DNA from: Paenibacillus cremeus
GTDB lineage: Bacteria > Bacillota > Bacilli > Paenibacillales > NBRC-103111
Assembly: GCF_007786445.1 (NCBI RefSeq)
Contig: NZ_VNJI01000005.1
Span: forward strand, 62,001 to 126,000
DNA length: 64,000 nt
Direction: 5' to 3'
The notes under the pieces were generated by a model. The model saw nothing but the letters and a program-made list of their open reading frames with translations, was not told where the DNA came from and did no database searches. This document shows positions 33,545-41,963 of this stretch, in pieces (position 1 is the stretch's first letter; every line of letters starts with the position of its first letter). The position numbers and the translations under genes were made by a program.

Positions 33545-34507
33545 CTAGTATATTCCCTCATGCCCGAGTTTCTTGACAACGAAATTGGAAATCATCACCA
33601 GGATAATTCCGACGATGCCTTTAAACATGCCCACGGCTACGCCGACACTCGTCTGTCCGCTAAGAATCCCCTGCTGATAGGCATAAGTGTCGAACACATC
33701 CCCGACCTTTAACACTAATGGATTGATCATCAGCAGCACCTGCTCGAAGCTGACGTCCGCGATTTGTCCCAAACGAAGAATAAGCAAAATCAAGATGGTC
33801 GGGCGGATCGCCGGTAAAGTGATATGCCAGATTTGCTTCATCCGGCCGGCTCCGTCAATCACAGCCGCTTCATAGCGCGAAGGATCGACGCCGGCAATGG
33901 CAGCTAAGAAGATGATGGTTCCCCATCCGGTATCTTTCCAAATGTTTTGTGCGGTCAACAGCCCCCAAAAATAATTCGGCTCCTGCAAAAACGCTATCGG
34001 CTCAAGGCCTGCCCCGCGGATCGCCTTATTCACCAGCCCGACATCCGTGGAAAGCAAAAAGAACGTCAAGCTGGCCACGATAACCCAAGATAAGAAGTGG
34101 GGCATATAGACAATGGACTGGTTGATACGTTTAAACACCTCGTGCCGCACTTCATTCAGCATGATGGATAGAACGATGGGAAGCGGAAATAAAAAGACAA
34201 TGCTGAACAGATTGATGAAGAACGTATTGCGAAGCAGGATGTAGAAATGCTCGTACTCAAATAAATCGATGAAATGCTTAAACCCTACCCACTTGCTGTG
34301 GAGAACCCCGAGCATGGGCGAATAGTTCTGAAAGGCAGCGATTAACCCCCAGAAGGGCACCATTTTAAAGATTAAAAAATATAAAAAGCCGGGAAGCACT
34401 AATAGATACATATACCGGTACTGCACCATTCGCTTCCACTTGGCAGATTTACGGCTGCTTGCAACGGCCGCTGCTGCCGTAATGGCGGCCTGACCCGTAG
34501 GCTTCAT
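33545..34507 (-). CDS. Sugar ABC transporter permease (LplB type)
   Basis: 320 residues. A Lys/Arg-rich N-terminus precedes six membrane helices, the first near YLLVLPGFLYFLIF (about 35-50). The EAA loop is YEAAVIDGAGRMKQIW then ITLPAIRP. The ATG at 34507 has AAGGAG 7-8 nt upstream, whereas a start 51 nt earlier has no signal. It lies downstream of the binding-protein gene, with a hairpin between. Confidence 0.93.
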   Translation of the reverse strand: MKPTGQAAITAAAAVASSRKSAKWKRMVQYRYMYLLVLPGFLYFLIFKMVPFWGLIAAFQNYSPMLGVLHSKWVGFKHFIDLFEYEHFYILLRNTFFINLFSIVFLFPLPIVLSIMLNEVRHEVFKRINQSIVYMPHFLSWVIVASLTFFLLSTDVGLVNKAIRGAGLEPIAFLQEPNYFWGLLTAQNIWKDTGWGTIIFLAAIAGVDPSRYEAAVIDGAGRMKQIWHITLPAIRPTILILLILRLGQIADVSFEQVLLMINPLVLKVGDVFDTYAYQQGILSGQTSVGVAVGMFKGIVGIILVMISNFVVKKLGHEGIY

Positions 34508-34545
34508 GTAAACACTCCTTCCATACTGATTCCCTTTCTTGATGG

Positions 34546-34580
34546 ACCGGGCCATCATGGATATGGATTGACAGCCCGGT
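34546..34580 (-). other. Intercistronic hairpin after the binding-protein gene
   Basis: ACCGGGC pairs with GCCCGGT across a 21-nt loop. There is no T-tract, so it is more likely an RNA-stabilising or processing hairpin than a terminator. It is placed like those after the other binding-protein genes in the window. Confidence 0.55.
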
Positions 34581-34591
34581 GTATTTACATG

Positions 34592-36091
34592 TTAATTGCC
34601 GAACAAGGACTTATAGTTGTCGCCGAATTCCTTGTATGATTGGGCGAATTCCTTTTTCGCTCTCAGCTGATCAATATACGCTTTGTACTGGTCCATCGTA
34701 ATTTTGCCAATGATTGCCTGGGTTCTCATGGTGGTGAATTCGCCCGAGTATTTCGGCCATTGGGTCACCCAAGTAGGCGAATTTATGACCGTGTACGGAT
34801 CGATTTTGGCCACGGCCTGTACAGCCTTGACCTTTTCCCGGTTCCTCAGGTTCACTTCGGTCGGAGCCAGCGGGCTGTCCGTTTTAGACCAAGGATCCAG
34901 CTTCATAACAAACGGCTCGATGGTCGTGTTGTTGATTTCTTTCTTCCCTTGATCCGTCATGATTTTGGCACCGTTTTCAACTTTGTGGTGAATGCCTTCT
35001 TGGCCGTAGGTTATATAGTCGGTGATTTCCGCACTCGCGATTTTTTCATAGTATTGCAAAATTTTCTCCGCTTTGTCCTTGGGTACGGTTTTTGGTATAA
35101 ACTGCCCGCCATAGAAGCCAGGTGTGAGGATCGCGGTGCTTCCGCTCGGACCGGTCAAATAAGGGACGTAATCGACAATGGCCCCGGGCGCCAGCTTCTT
35201 GGACCCTTGCTCCAAGCGATATTGATGCCATGCATTTTTTCTGTAGAACACAGCCAAGCCGGATTCGAACATGCTGTAATATTGGGAATCCTTCATCACA
35301 GCGAATTCCTGCGACATGAGGCCCATCGAGTAAGCCTTTCGGAACCAATCCACCAAATTCGTATAAGCCGTCGTCAGCTCTTTAGGATACAAGCCACCGT
35401 CTTTCGTATACTCCGGAGTCCCTCCGCCAAAAGCCATATGGAAGGAATCATCGAATTCCAAGCCGATGGTATCCTTTTTACCGCTGCCGCTTGGATCGCT
35501 GTCAATAATCTTTTTTAGACTGGTCAGCAGCTCATCCATCGTTTTGGGCATCGGGAGACCCACTTTATCGAGCAGATCCTTACGGATCATTTCTACGGAG
35601 TTGATCGGCGGTCTCGTCCGGGGCAGTCCGTAGATTTTCCCGTTGTAACGCATGAGCTTCCACGCGCTCTCCGGAACGTTATTTTTCAAGTTCGGATATT
35701 TGCTGAAGTCCCCCAGGAGCTCTCCAAGCTCCCAGAACATCCCTTTATTGATGGCGTCCACTACGTTGGGGTCCGTCACTTCTGTGATCGTGAGCACCTC
35801 AGGGATATTTCCCGATGCCATCACAATATTGACTTTATTCATGTAATCGTTGATCGGTACCCAGTCGATATCGAGGTGTGTATTCGTCCGCTGCTCCAAG
35901 CCGGTCCAGAACGCACTGTTCATATCGGGCGGCTCGGTTTGAAGGGAGGACATGACTTTGATCGTCAGTTTTTTATCCTGACCGCTATCTGTTGTGGTTG
36001 CCTGCCCAGAGCTGCAGCCGGCCAATATCGCTGTACCTGCGGTCAGTATGCCAAGAGTACTCAGAGCCGTGGAACGAAGTCCCTTTCTCAT
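34592..36091 (-). CDS. Extracellular solute-binding lipoprotein (LplA type)
   Basis: 499 residues. The signal peptide ends in ILAGC (Cys26). The mature protein starts with a Ser/Gly/Thr linker and KLTIKVMSS, then the large two-domain binding fold with EQRTNTHLDIDWVPINDY, typical of LplA-like proteins. It delivers a complex saccharide to the LplB/YtcP pair downstream. GGAGGGG lies 7 nt before the ATG. It directly follows the Rieske gene (17-nt gap), placing substrate capture and redox chemistry in one transcript. Confidence 0.93.
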   Translation of the reverse strand: MRKGLRSTALSTLGILTAGTAILAGCSSGQATTTDSGQDKKLTIKVMSSLQTEPPDMNSAFWTGLEQRTNTHLDIDWVPINDYMNKVNIVMASGNIPEVLTITEVTDPNVVDAINKGMFWELGELLGDFSKYPNLKNNVPESAWKLMRYNGKIYGLPRTRPPINSVEMIRKDLLDKVGLPMPKTMDELLTSLKKIIDSDPSGSGKKDTIGLEFDDSFHMAFGGGTPEYTKDGGLYPKELTTAYTNLVDWFRKAYSMGLMSQEFAVMKDSQYYSMFESGLAVFYRKNAWHQYRLEQGSKKLAPGAIVDYVPYLTGPSGSTAILTPGFYGGQFIPKTVPKDKAEKILQYYEKIASAEITDYITYGQEGIHHKVENGAKIMTDQGKKEINNTTIEPFVMKLDPWSKTDSPLAPTEVNLRNREKVKAVQAVAKIDPYTVINSPTWVTQWPKYSGEFTTMRTQAIIGKITMDQYKAYIDQLRAKKEFAQSYKEFGDNYKSLFGN

Positions 36092-36108
36092 GGTAAGTCC
36101 CCTCCATT

Positions 36109-36507
36109 TTAGATGTAGACAATGACCTTCTCTTCTTCCACTTTGACGGTGTAGGTTTCAACGCTTTTCTCTTCCTCCACCGTTTCCACAGCCACCTCGT
36201 AGGTTTTGACCAGACATTTATGAGGATCATAGATCGATTTGCCCGTTAGGATATCGAATTCCCAGCCATGCCAAGGGCATCTTACAACCTCGCCTTCTTT
36301 ACCATACAGGTATTCGCCTGGTGCAGACGGCAGGGTCATGCCGGTTACCCTCCCAACACACAACGGAGCGCTTTGATGCGGGCAGCTGTTCTTGAGTGCA
36401 TAGAATTCGCCGTTGACATTGAAAACCCCTACCGACCGGCCCTCAAGAGCAACGATTTTATTGGAGCCCACCGGAAGATCCTTTACTTTACAAATCTCAT
36501 GCCGCAT
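36109..36507 (-). CDS. Single-domain Rieske [2Fe-2S] protein
   Basis: 132 residues, no membrane segment. The Rieske cluster ligands are visible: Cys42-x-His44 (CPHQ) and Cys77-x2-His80 (CPWHGWEF). The CPWHG box resembles oxygenase ferredoxins and Rieske-type nitrite reductase small subunits. It would carry one electron to an oxygenase or demethylase, but no oxygenase large subunit or reductase is encoded nearby. The C-terminal 40 residues are Glu/Val/Lys-rich (VETVEEEKSVETYTVKVEEE). It sits between the amidohydrolase and the binding-protein gene. Confidence 0.9.
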   Translation of the reverse strand: MRHEICKVKDLPVGSNKIVALEGRSVGVFNVNGEFYALKNSCPHQSAPLCVGRVTGMTLPSAPGEYLYGKEGEVVRCPWHGWEFDILTGKSIYDPHKCLVKTYEVAVETVEEEKSVETYTVKVEEEKVIVYI

Positions 36508-36527
36508 GCTGCATTCCCCTCCATGAA

Positions 36528-37583
36528 TTACAATTTATATAATTCCTTAGCATTTTCATAAAAAATACGTCTTCTCAAGTTTTTCGGCATTTTAGGGAAG
36601 GCAAATTTAGGTGAATCAAAATCCCAATGCGGATAATCACTGGCAAACATTAGAATGTGCTCTGCATCCATCATTTCCAACACCTGAAGCAGATGCTGAT
36701 CGTTGTCCGGCCGCTCTAGCGGCTGTGAGGACAGCCGTACGTGATCCCTGAGGTATTCGCTCGGCTTGCGTTTTACCCAAGGCACTTCGTAGCGCAGCGC
36801 CTTGTATTCCGCATCAAGCCTCCACATCAACGCTGGAAGCCACGATACTCCGCCTTCCGTTAAGACCACTTTCATATTAGGGAATCTCTCAAACACACCT
36901 TCCGTAATGAAGCTGACCAAATGAGCTTGGAAGCCCAAAGATAAGCAGGTATGCCATTCAATATAGTGCGTCGGATAACCTGGAGTAGGCTGCTGATTGA
37001 TCCCCATGCCATCCGTTCCTGGGTGGATAGCCAGTGGCAGCCCATATTTATTGCATGCTTCGTAAATCGGATAATACTGGCGTTGGCCAAACGGAGCGCG
37101 AGCACCCGAATCGGTCATCACCTGCACAAAATGAGGGTGGCCGGCCCAGCGTTCAATTTCTTTGGCGGCCGCTTGCGGGTCCTGATGCGCAATCGTTATG
37201 GAGCCTTTAAACACGCCGTCGTGGTTATATTTACTAAGCCAAGTATCCGCCAGCCAGTCGTTAAAGGCTGCAGCCACTGCTGTTGCATAGTCCGGGTCCG
37301 GATGCAAATTACAGAAAGCTCTTGGAAGCAATATGGCATGCGCCTCGTCATATTCCTCAATCAATTGCTTGCGCAGAAACTCCGGATCCGAGCCTGTCGG
37401 TCCGCCGCCGGGAGGCTTGGCATCTAAGCGGGCGCCATGCAGCGGGTTTCCGTAAAAACCGCGTCCTCCACCGTTGTACCGGTCCTTCCACGGCTGCGCC
37501 ATGTACGAGCGGATTTCTTCAATGCTTTTTGGCGACGGATGGACGTCGCAATCGATAATGGGACTTCTTGACAAACTGTCCAC
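36528..37583 (-). CDS. Amidohydrolase-2 family enzyme, ACMSD-like
   Basis: 351 residues, a metal-dependent TIM-barrel hydrolase/decarboxylase (PF04909). The metal-binding features are visible: DVH at 13-15, His187 in LAIHPGTDG and Asp316 in ASDYPHWDFD. The family includes decarboxylases of aromatic and unsaturated acids (ACMSD, gamma-resorcylate decarboxylase) as well as lactonases. The exact substrate is unknown; the Rieske partner downstream points toward an aromatic or unsaturated compound. A promoter element identical in form to that of the upstream gene precedes it. Confidence 0.85.
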   Translation of the reverse strand: MDSLSRSPIIDCDVHPSPKSIEEIRSYMAQPWKDRYNGGGRGFYGNPLHGARLDAKPPGGGPTGSDPEFLRKQLIEEYDEAHAILLPRAFCNLHPDPDYATAVAAAFNDWLADTWLSKYNHDGVFKGSITIAHQDPQAAAKEIERWAGHPHFVQVMTDSGARAPFGQRQYYPIYEACNKYGLPLAIHPGTDGMGINQQPTPGYPTHYIEWHTCLSLGFQAHLVSFITEGVFERFPNMKVVLTEGGVSWLPALMWRLDAEYKALRYEVPWVKRKPSEYLRDHVRLSSQPLERPDNDQHLLQVLEMMDAEHILMFASDYPHWDFDSPKFAFPKMPKNLRRRIFYENAKELYKL

Positions 37584-37650
37584 TTCCTCTCAGGTTTCTT
37601 GGTCCTGCCTTCAGCATTAGAGTAATTGAAGCTGGCGGCCTCTGATAGTG

Positions 37651-37680
37651 ATAATCCTTATGCTGAGAAATTTTTGTCAT
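37651..37680 (-). promoter_or_regulatory. Promoter element 1 (amidohydrolase)
   Basis: ATGACA (37675-37680), an 18-nt spacer and GATTAT (37651-37656) on the minus strand, within a 41-bp block shared at 33 positions with the element at 39303-39341. Confidence 0.6.
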
Positions 37681-37711
37681 GGAATCCTTGAATTAGCTGG
37701 GCAAAATCAAC

Positions 37712-37723
37712 CTTAGGAAATAA
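37712..37723. promoter_or_regulatory. CTTAGGAAATAA motif, copy 1
   Basis: 12-bp identity with 39281-39292. Here it lies about 32 bp upstream of the -35 element. Confidence 0.35.
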
Positions 37724-37758
37724 ACGTCATGCGGAAATTTTCGTCCGATTAACCAAAA

Positions 37759-39186
37759 TTAAGCGTTTTCATTTGCCCTTTGAAAGTCGTCTACCGCACG
37801 ACCGCATGCCGCTACGTTCGCCAGCTTCATCTCCGAATACTTGCGGGAGAGCACCACACCGTCAGCGCCGGCCTCAAGCGCTGCAGTAACCGCCTCATAC
37901 ACGTCCTCCTGCCGGGTCAGTGATTCCCCCTTGTCCGTAGGAATGTCGACATCGATGCCGGGAATGATTAGCGTGGCGTTCCCTTCACTTCGTACCGCGT
38001 TGATGGCTCTTTGCGTTTCCTTCCGCACATAGTCGGCCGACCACCTGCGGTTATGCATCTCGTCCCATGGGCCTTCATCAATATCCAGAAAACGCGAAAT
38101 GAGCTTTACCCCATCCCCTGGAGGCGCATCCTTGAAAATCGTCTTGTGAATCGCTTCAATAAAATTGGCATACCGCGGTCCAGCGCAATTGTTGTATACC
38201 ACCAGCTTAATAAAATCGCTGTAGTGACTCATGGCGGCCAAATCCTGCGTAGCCCGATGGAACGGAGAGAACGAATGGAGATGGTACACGTGCCAGCCCA
38301 CCTGAACCTCGGGCCGGATCGCTTTCACCATGCCATAGACCTCGCGGAAAAACTGCTGCTGCCCCTCATGCCACAGCGATTCCCAGGCTAGTAACTCCGG
38401 GTATTGAAGCAATAAACGCCAGAAGGTCACAAAATAGCCATCGTTCGGGCGCTGATTCTTGCGGGCGCTTAGGATAAACTTCTCCAGCTCAAGGAAGCCT
38501 TGTCTCGCACGTTCGACTTGAATGCCTTTCTCTCTCGCTCTGGAGCGGCAATGCTCACAAAAGCAAGTCATCTCTCCCGTAGCCCACCGTCCTCCGAGCA
38601 TATTTCCTAAGGGGCCTTGACGCTCCGATCCCCAAGCTACGCCATCAACCTCATAGGATTTGATGTAATCTTCAATCAAGCCAAAGTGCCAGTTCCGATA
38701 ATCCGGATGGTTAAAGCAGGGACGCTTTGCTTTGCGGCCTCTCGCATCGATCTCCAGCACCTGAGCGAAATTCGGGATTCGCCGGGACTGTTCAATCGCC
38801 CCTTTTTTCCCTGCGCTTTCCTCGATCCAGGAATAGACCTTCATCCCCCTTCGGTGAGCAGCAGGTACGACCTCCGCCATCATATCCCAATCACCATGAT
38901 CTCTGGACTGGAAATCGTCGGCTTGTACAAACGTATTTCGATAATACTCCGGATGTCCTGTACCGAAATTGCCGCCCACATAATTCAGGTCGTATTCCTG
39001 CGTACCATGATCTGCCAATGGAAAACCGGGAAACGGTCTCCCGCCGGTCCCTCGCGTATACGTAAAATTGGCCAGGAAAAGCGTATTGACCTTCCCTTTT
39101 TCTTGTAAGGCATCCAAAACCGCTTCCGTACCTTCATCGGCAAACGAAACTGCCCCCACCTGCATCGCAATCATTTTATCCTGCAT
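37759..39186 (-). CDS. Unassigned TIM-barrel-like protein, possible glycoside hydrolase relative
   Basis: 475 residues, soluble, no signal peptide. The alternating beta/alpha pattern, MKVYSWIEES, YEVDGVAWGSERQG, VQVGWHVYHLHSF and GADGVVLSRKYSEMK strongly suggest a (beta/alpha)8 barrel. A four-Cys-like patch CFCEHCRSR (near residue 205) resembles that in hypothetical glycosyl hydrolase (GHL6-type) proteins. I do not recognise a characterised family, and no catalytic acid pair can be named with confidence. It is the first gene of the block with its own promoter element. Its substrate is probably a saccharide conjugate. Confidence 0.7.
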   Translation of the reverse strand: MQDKMIAMQVGAVSFADEGTEAVLDALQEKGKVNTLFLANFTYTRGTGGRPFPGFPLADHGTQEYDLNYVGGNFGTGHPEYYRNTFVQADDFQSRDHGDWDMMAEVVPAAHRRGMKVYSWIEESAGKKGAIEQSRRIPNFAQVLEIDARGRKAKRPCFNHPDYRNWHFGLIEDYIKSYEVDGVAWGSERQGPLGNMLGGRWATGEMTCFCEHCRSRAREKGIQVERARQGFLELEKFILSARKNQRPNDGYFVTFWRLLLQYPELLAWESLWHEGQQQFFREVYGMVKAIRPEVQVGWHVYHLHSFSPFHRATQDLAAMSHYSDFIKLVVYNNCAGPRYANFIEAIHKTIFKDAPPGDGVKLISRFLDIDEGPWDEMHNRRWSADYVRKETQRAINAVRSEGNATLIIPGIDVDIPTDKGESLTRQEDVYEAVTAALEAGADGVVLSRKYSEMKLANVAACGRAVDDFQRANENA

Positions 39187-39280
39187 ACATACATCCCTCC
39201 GGGTACTTGGTATTGTTATTTCGGCGTCTCAAATGGGAAATCCAGGGGTTTGCCTGACCTAACCTCCTTCTTAAAGCCAT

Positions 39281-39292
39281 CTTAGGAAATAA
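39281..39292. promoter_or_regulatory. CTTAGGAAATAA motif, copy 2
   Basis: Identical to 37712-37723 but here downstream of the -10 element, in the transcribed leader. Confidence 0.35.
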
Positions 39293-39310
39293 GCCGCGCA
39301 CCTTAAAGTG

Positions 39311-39340
39311 ATAATACTTACCCAGAGAAATATTTGTCAT
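39311..39340 (-). promoter_or_regulatory. Promoter element 2 (TIM-barrel gene)
   Basis: ATGACA (39335-39340), an 18-nt spacer and TATTAT (39311-39316), in the shared 41-bp block. The rest of the 308-bp gap holds GGAGG near 39265 and a terminator near 39390. Confidence 0.6.
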
Positions 39341-39376
39341 GCCCCGACCGTCACAACGGGATTTACCCACCAACAA

Positions 39377-39406
39377 GAAAAAAAACGTCACTAGAACAGT
39401 GACGTT
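39377..39406 (-). terminator. Intrinsic terminator of the second Rieske operon
   Basis: AACGTCACT and AGTGACGTT form a perfect 9-bp stem with a 5-nt loop, followed on the minus strand by TTTTTTTC. It lies about 90 nt after the Rieske stop codon. Confidence 0.88.
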
Positions 39407-39494
39407 AAATGTTAAAAAATTAAATTTCAGTGGAGGACTGACATCCAGTGTGCCAGCGAACGGAATCGTCCTTATGTGCTTCAGTCCATTCGAA

Positions 39495-39812
39495 TCAAAT
39501 TTGAATCAGCACTTTCCCTGCCTCGAGCTTCACAGGGTACGTTTGCAGATTGATGCAGACCGGCGGGCGCTTGGCCGCTCCGGTGGGGATATCGAACCGC
39601 CCGTTATGCTTGGGACATTCGATGACCGAGCCCATCACGAGGCCATCCGACAGATGCACTTTCTGATGGGTGCAGAACCCTTCCGACGCATAGTAGCTGC
39701 CATCCGCCGTTCGGTAGATCGCAAACGACTGATCCCCGTGGTCGAAACGGATGACATCCTCCACCTCAATATCCTCTGCTGCGCAAGCTTCAATCCAAGT
39801 TCCAGGACTCAT
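39495..39812 (-). CDS. MocE-like Rieske ferredoxin
   Basis: 105 residues. The cluster ligands are Cys47-x-His49 (CTHQ) and Cys66-x2-His69 (CPKHNGRFD). The sequence KVHLSDGLVMGSVIECPKH resembles the MocE ferredoxin of rhizopine catabolism and naphthalene dioxygenase ferredoxins, which serve oxygenases. The start is fixed at 39812: GGAG lies in the end of the epimerase gene, whose stop codon is 5 nt upstream, so translation is coupled. It is last in the second block. Neither an oxygenase nor a reductase partner is in the window. Confidence 0.88.
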   Translation of the reverse strand: MSPGTWIEACAAEDIEVEDVIRFDHGDQSFAIYRTADGSYYASEGFCTHQKVHLSDGLVMGSVIECPKHNGRFDIPTGAAKRPPVCINLQTYPVKLEAGKVLIQI

Positions 39813-39817
39813 GCTTT

Positions 39818-40801
39818 TCACTCCATCCACAGCTGATTCGTGAATCGAATTTCTTCTCCCGCAGTGATCCCCCGAACTCCCGTCTGCTCGTGCTCGTAAG
39901 GCAGATTGAACGCATCCGTCAGGCAGGTATAGGGCTCGATCGAAAAAGCCGACGCCCAGCTTGGACGGAACAAGAGCGCAAAGGAGAAGATCGGATCGGT
40001 CTGGTAGGCGATGGTATACCCTTGATTTTTCAGCGCCATGCGGCATATACGATTGCCACGCTCGTCATCCTGAAGCTCCAGCATCGTGCATTTGAGCTCA
40101 GGGTAATTCGAAATACTCGCCCCTTTTCCGCTCACCTGTGCGCTGAAGTCCGTCACCGACGGCATGCCTGTTACGAACGATTTACTCATCACCGGCCATT
40201 CACAGGCTGCAGGCGCCGTCAGCACAATCTCCTCATCCCCAAAGGGAAGCGGAAAGTACGGATGGAACCCGTACGCAAACGGCGCATCGTCATCGCCCTC
40301 ATTGCGAATGACGCCGCTCAGCTTCAGCCGTCCTTCGAACAAACGATAGGTCAGCGTAAACGACAGCCGGTGAGGGAAATAGGCCAGCATCTCCGGATGA
40401 TCGGCAAAAGCAAATCGGCTGGTCACGAAGGCGCCCTGCTCCTCCGTCACCCCGAATTCGATTACCTCCCACGGCTTGGACGCTATCTCGCCATGTAGAT
40501 GATGATCCGGCGGCTCATTCAAAGGCAGCTGGTACGTTCTACCTTGAAAGGTAAAGGTGCCGTTCTTCACCCGATTGGGAGGGAACAGGATCGGCGTGCC
40601 GTACTGATAACAGACGGGGGCTTGCTTAAGCGAAATCAAGCTTTCGGGAGACTGAATCAGGCTGCGCCCGCCGCATTCAAAACGAAACAGATTATAGCCC
40701 ACCTCCGGGATCAGCTCCGCAATCGCATCGCTGCCGCTATCCGTTAGCACCACGGTAGTGAATCCCTCATTTGTGCTCAGACTTGCCCCATATCGTCCCA
40801 T
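39818..40801 (-). CDS. Aldose 1-epimerase-family protein
   Basis: 327 residues, a galactose-mutarotase-like beta-sandwich. The expected catalytic residues are His in DHHLHGEIASK (near 96-100), His in YGFHPYFPLP (near 177) and Glu in FSIEPYTCLTDAFN (near 285). It interconverts alpha and beta anomers of a hexose or uronic acid, in the cytosol. Context with a dehydratase, an aldo/keto reductase and a sugar importer supports a carbohydrate role. AGGAGG lies 12 nt before the ATG, slightly far. Confidence 0.85.
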   Translation of the reverse strand: MGRYGASLSTNEGFTTVVLTDSGSDAIAELIPEVGYNLFRFECGGRSLIQSPESLISLKQAPVCYQYGTPILFPPNRVKNGTFTFQGRTYQLPLNEPPDHHLHGEIASKPWEVIEFGVTEEQGAFVTSRFAFADHPEMLAYFPHRLSFTLTYRLFEGRLKLSGVIRNEGDDDAPFAYGFHPYFPLPFGDEEIVLTAPAACEWPVMSKSFVTGMPSVTDFSAQVSGKGASISNYPELKCTMLELQDDERGNRICRMALKNQGYTIAYQTDPIFSFALLFRPSWASAFSIEPYTCLTDAFNLPYEHEQTGVRGITAGEEIRFTNQLWME

Positions 40802-40825
40802 CGCGCTGCTCGTTCCTCCTCTTTG

Positions 40826-40891
40826 GAGTCTGTCCGACGGACTGGAATATGCGAATAGGCATTCGCAGTAAGCACTTCGTCGGACAGACTC
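40826..40891. repeat. Large inverted repeat, 14-bp arms
   Basis: GAGTCTGTCCGACG (40826-40839) and its exact complement (40878-40891) enclose a second stem, GCGAAT-AGGC-ATTCGC. There is no T-tract on either strand. Confidence 0.8.
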
Positions 40892-40901
40892 TTAAGTCGG
40901 C

Positions 40902-40941
40902 ATAGCTCAACTTCCGATCTGAAGACCGAAGGTTGAGCTAT
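40902..40941. repeat. Inverted repeat, 10-bp arms
   Basis: ATAGCTCAAC (40902-40911) and GTTGAGCTAT (40932-40941) with further partial pairing (TTC/GAA) inside. It directly follows the 14-bp-arm repeat. Confidence 0.8.
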
Positions 40942-41082
40942 CCGCTTTCATTTCCTTAAATTCTTACTATTTCCACCTCGAAAGCTCCTTTTCCTTCCGA
41001 AACGCCCCTTAATTCACAATCACATTTCTTTTCCGGATTACGACCCACGATGGCACAGAAGTCCACATCGGCACGAGCGACA

Positions 41083-41937
41083 CTATTCATAGTATGTGAA
41101 CATTTTTATAATATCGACTCTTCCAGAGGTGTTGTTGCAGGTAGCTGCATTTTTCCGGACCTCTTCGGCGTTTCTCATCCCGATCAAAGCGACATCGACA
41201 TGCGGATTGGAAAGCACGAATTGAATTAAAGCCTCCGTATAATCAAACTGGTTTTCCGGATGAACCATCGCCATCCATCGTTGAAAAACGCCTGAAGTAA
41301 AGGCTCGCATCACGGCAATGCCAAGACCGGCCTTTTCCGCCTCAAGGATGCTTCCAAAAGGTCGGTTCGGATCATACGCATGCTGCATGAGGACGTTATA
41401 ACAGATTTGCATGATATCGAATTGCCCGCACTGGATGAAATCATAAACGGCCCGGTTCGAATCCTCACTGGTGAAGCCGATAAAACGGACCAAGCCTTCC
41501 TCCTTCAGTCGAATCAATTGCTCCAACACGCCGCCGTGAAGAACCTGCTGCACATGTTGATCCGTATAGCTGGTGCCATGAAGCTGAAAAAAATCCAGCC
41601 GATCGGTCTGGAGGCGCTCCAGGCTTTGCTCCAGGGATCGGCGCAGGTCATCCGGGGGGCAGATTTTGGACTTGCTGGCCAGAAACACCGAGTCGCGGCT
41701 CCCCTTTAACGCGTAGCCGATCAGCTCTTCGCTTTTGCCATTGCCATATCCGGCCGCCGTATCGAAATAATTAATGCCGGCTTCCAGTGCGGCGTCGATG
41801 GCTGCGATAATATGGCTTTGATTCTCCGGCAGATCCGGATCGTACTCTCTCAAATAATTTCGCAATCCCGCCGGGGCACCGCCGAAGCCGATCCGACTTA
41901 CACGCACTCCTGTTTTCCCGAATTCCGCATATTCCAT
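41083..41937 (-). CDS. Aldo/keto reductase
   Basis: 284 residues. The catalytic tetrad is visible: Asp59 and Tyr64 in NYFDTAAGYG, Lys89 in LASKSK and His120 in FQLHG. It is of the type seen in sugar- and galactose-dehydrogenase-like AKRs (L-fucose or L-galactose dehydrogenase group). GGGAG lies 11 nt before the ATG at 41937; an upstream start in frame lacks a signal. It follows the binding-protein gene after a weak hairpin and precedes the epimerase after a 281-nt gap with two inverted repeats. Confidence 0.88.
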   Translation of the reverse strand: MEYAEFGKTGVRVSRIGFGGAPAGLRNYLREYDPDLPENQSHIIAAIDAALEAGINYFDTAAGYGNGKSEELIGYALKGSRDSVFLASKSKICPPDDLRRSLEQSLERLQTDRLDFFQLHGTSYTDQHVQQVLHGGVLEQLIRLKEEGLVRFIGFTSEDSNRAVYDFIQCGQFDIMQICYNVLMQHAYDPNRPFGSILEAEKAGLGIAVMRAFTSGVFQRWMAMVHPENQFDYTEALIQFVLSNPHVDVALIGMRNAEEVRKNAATCNNTSGRVDIIKMFTYYE

Positions 41938-41963
41938 TATGATCACACTCCCTTTGGTGAATA

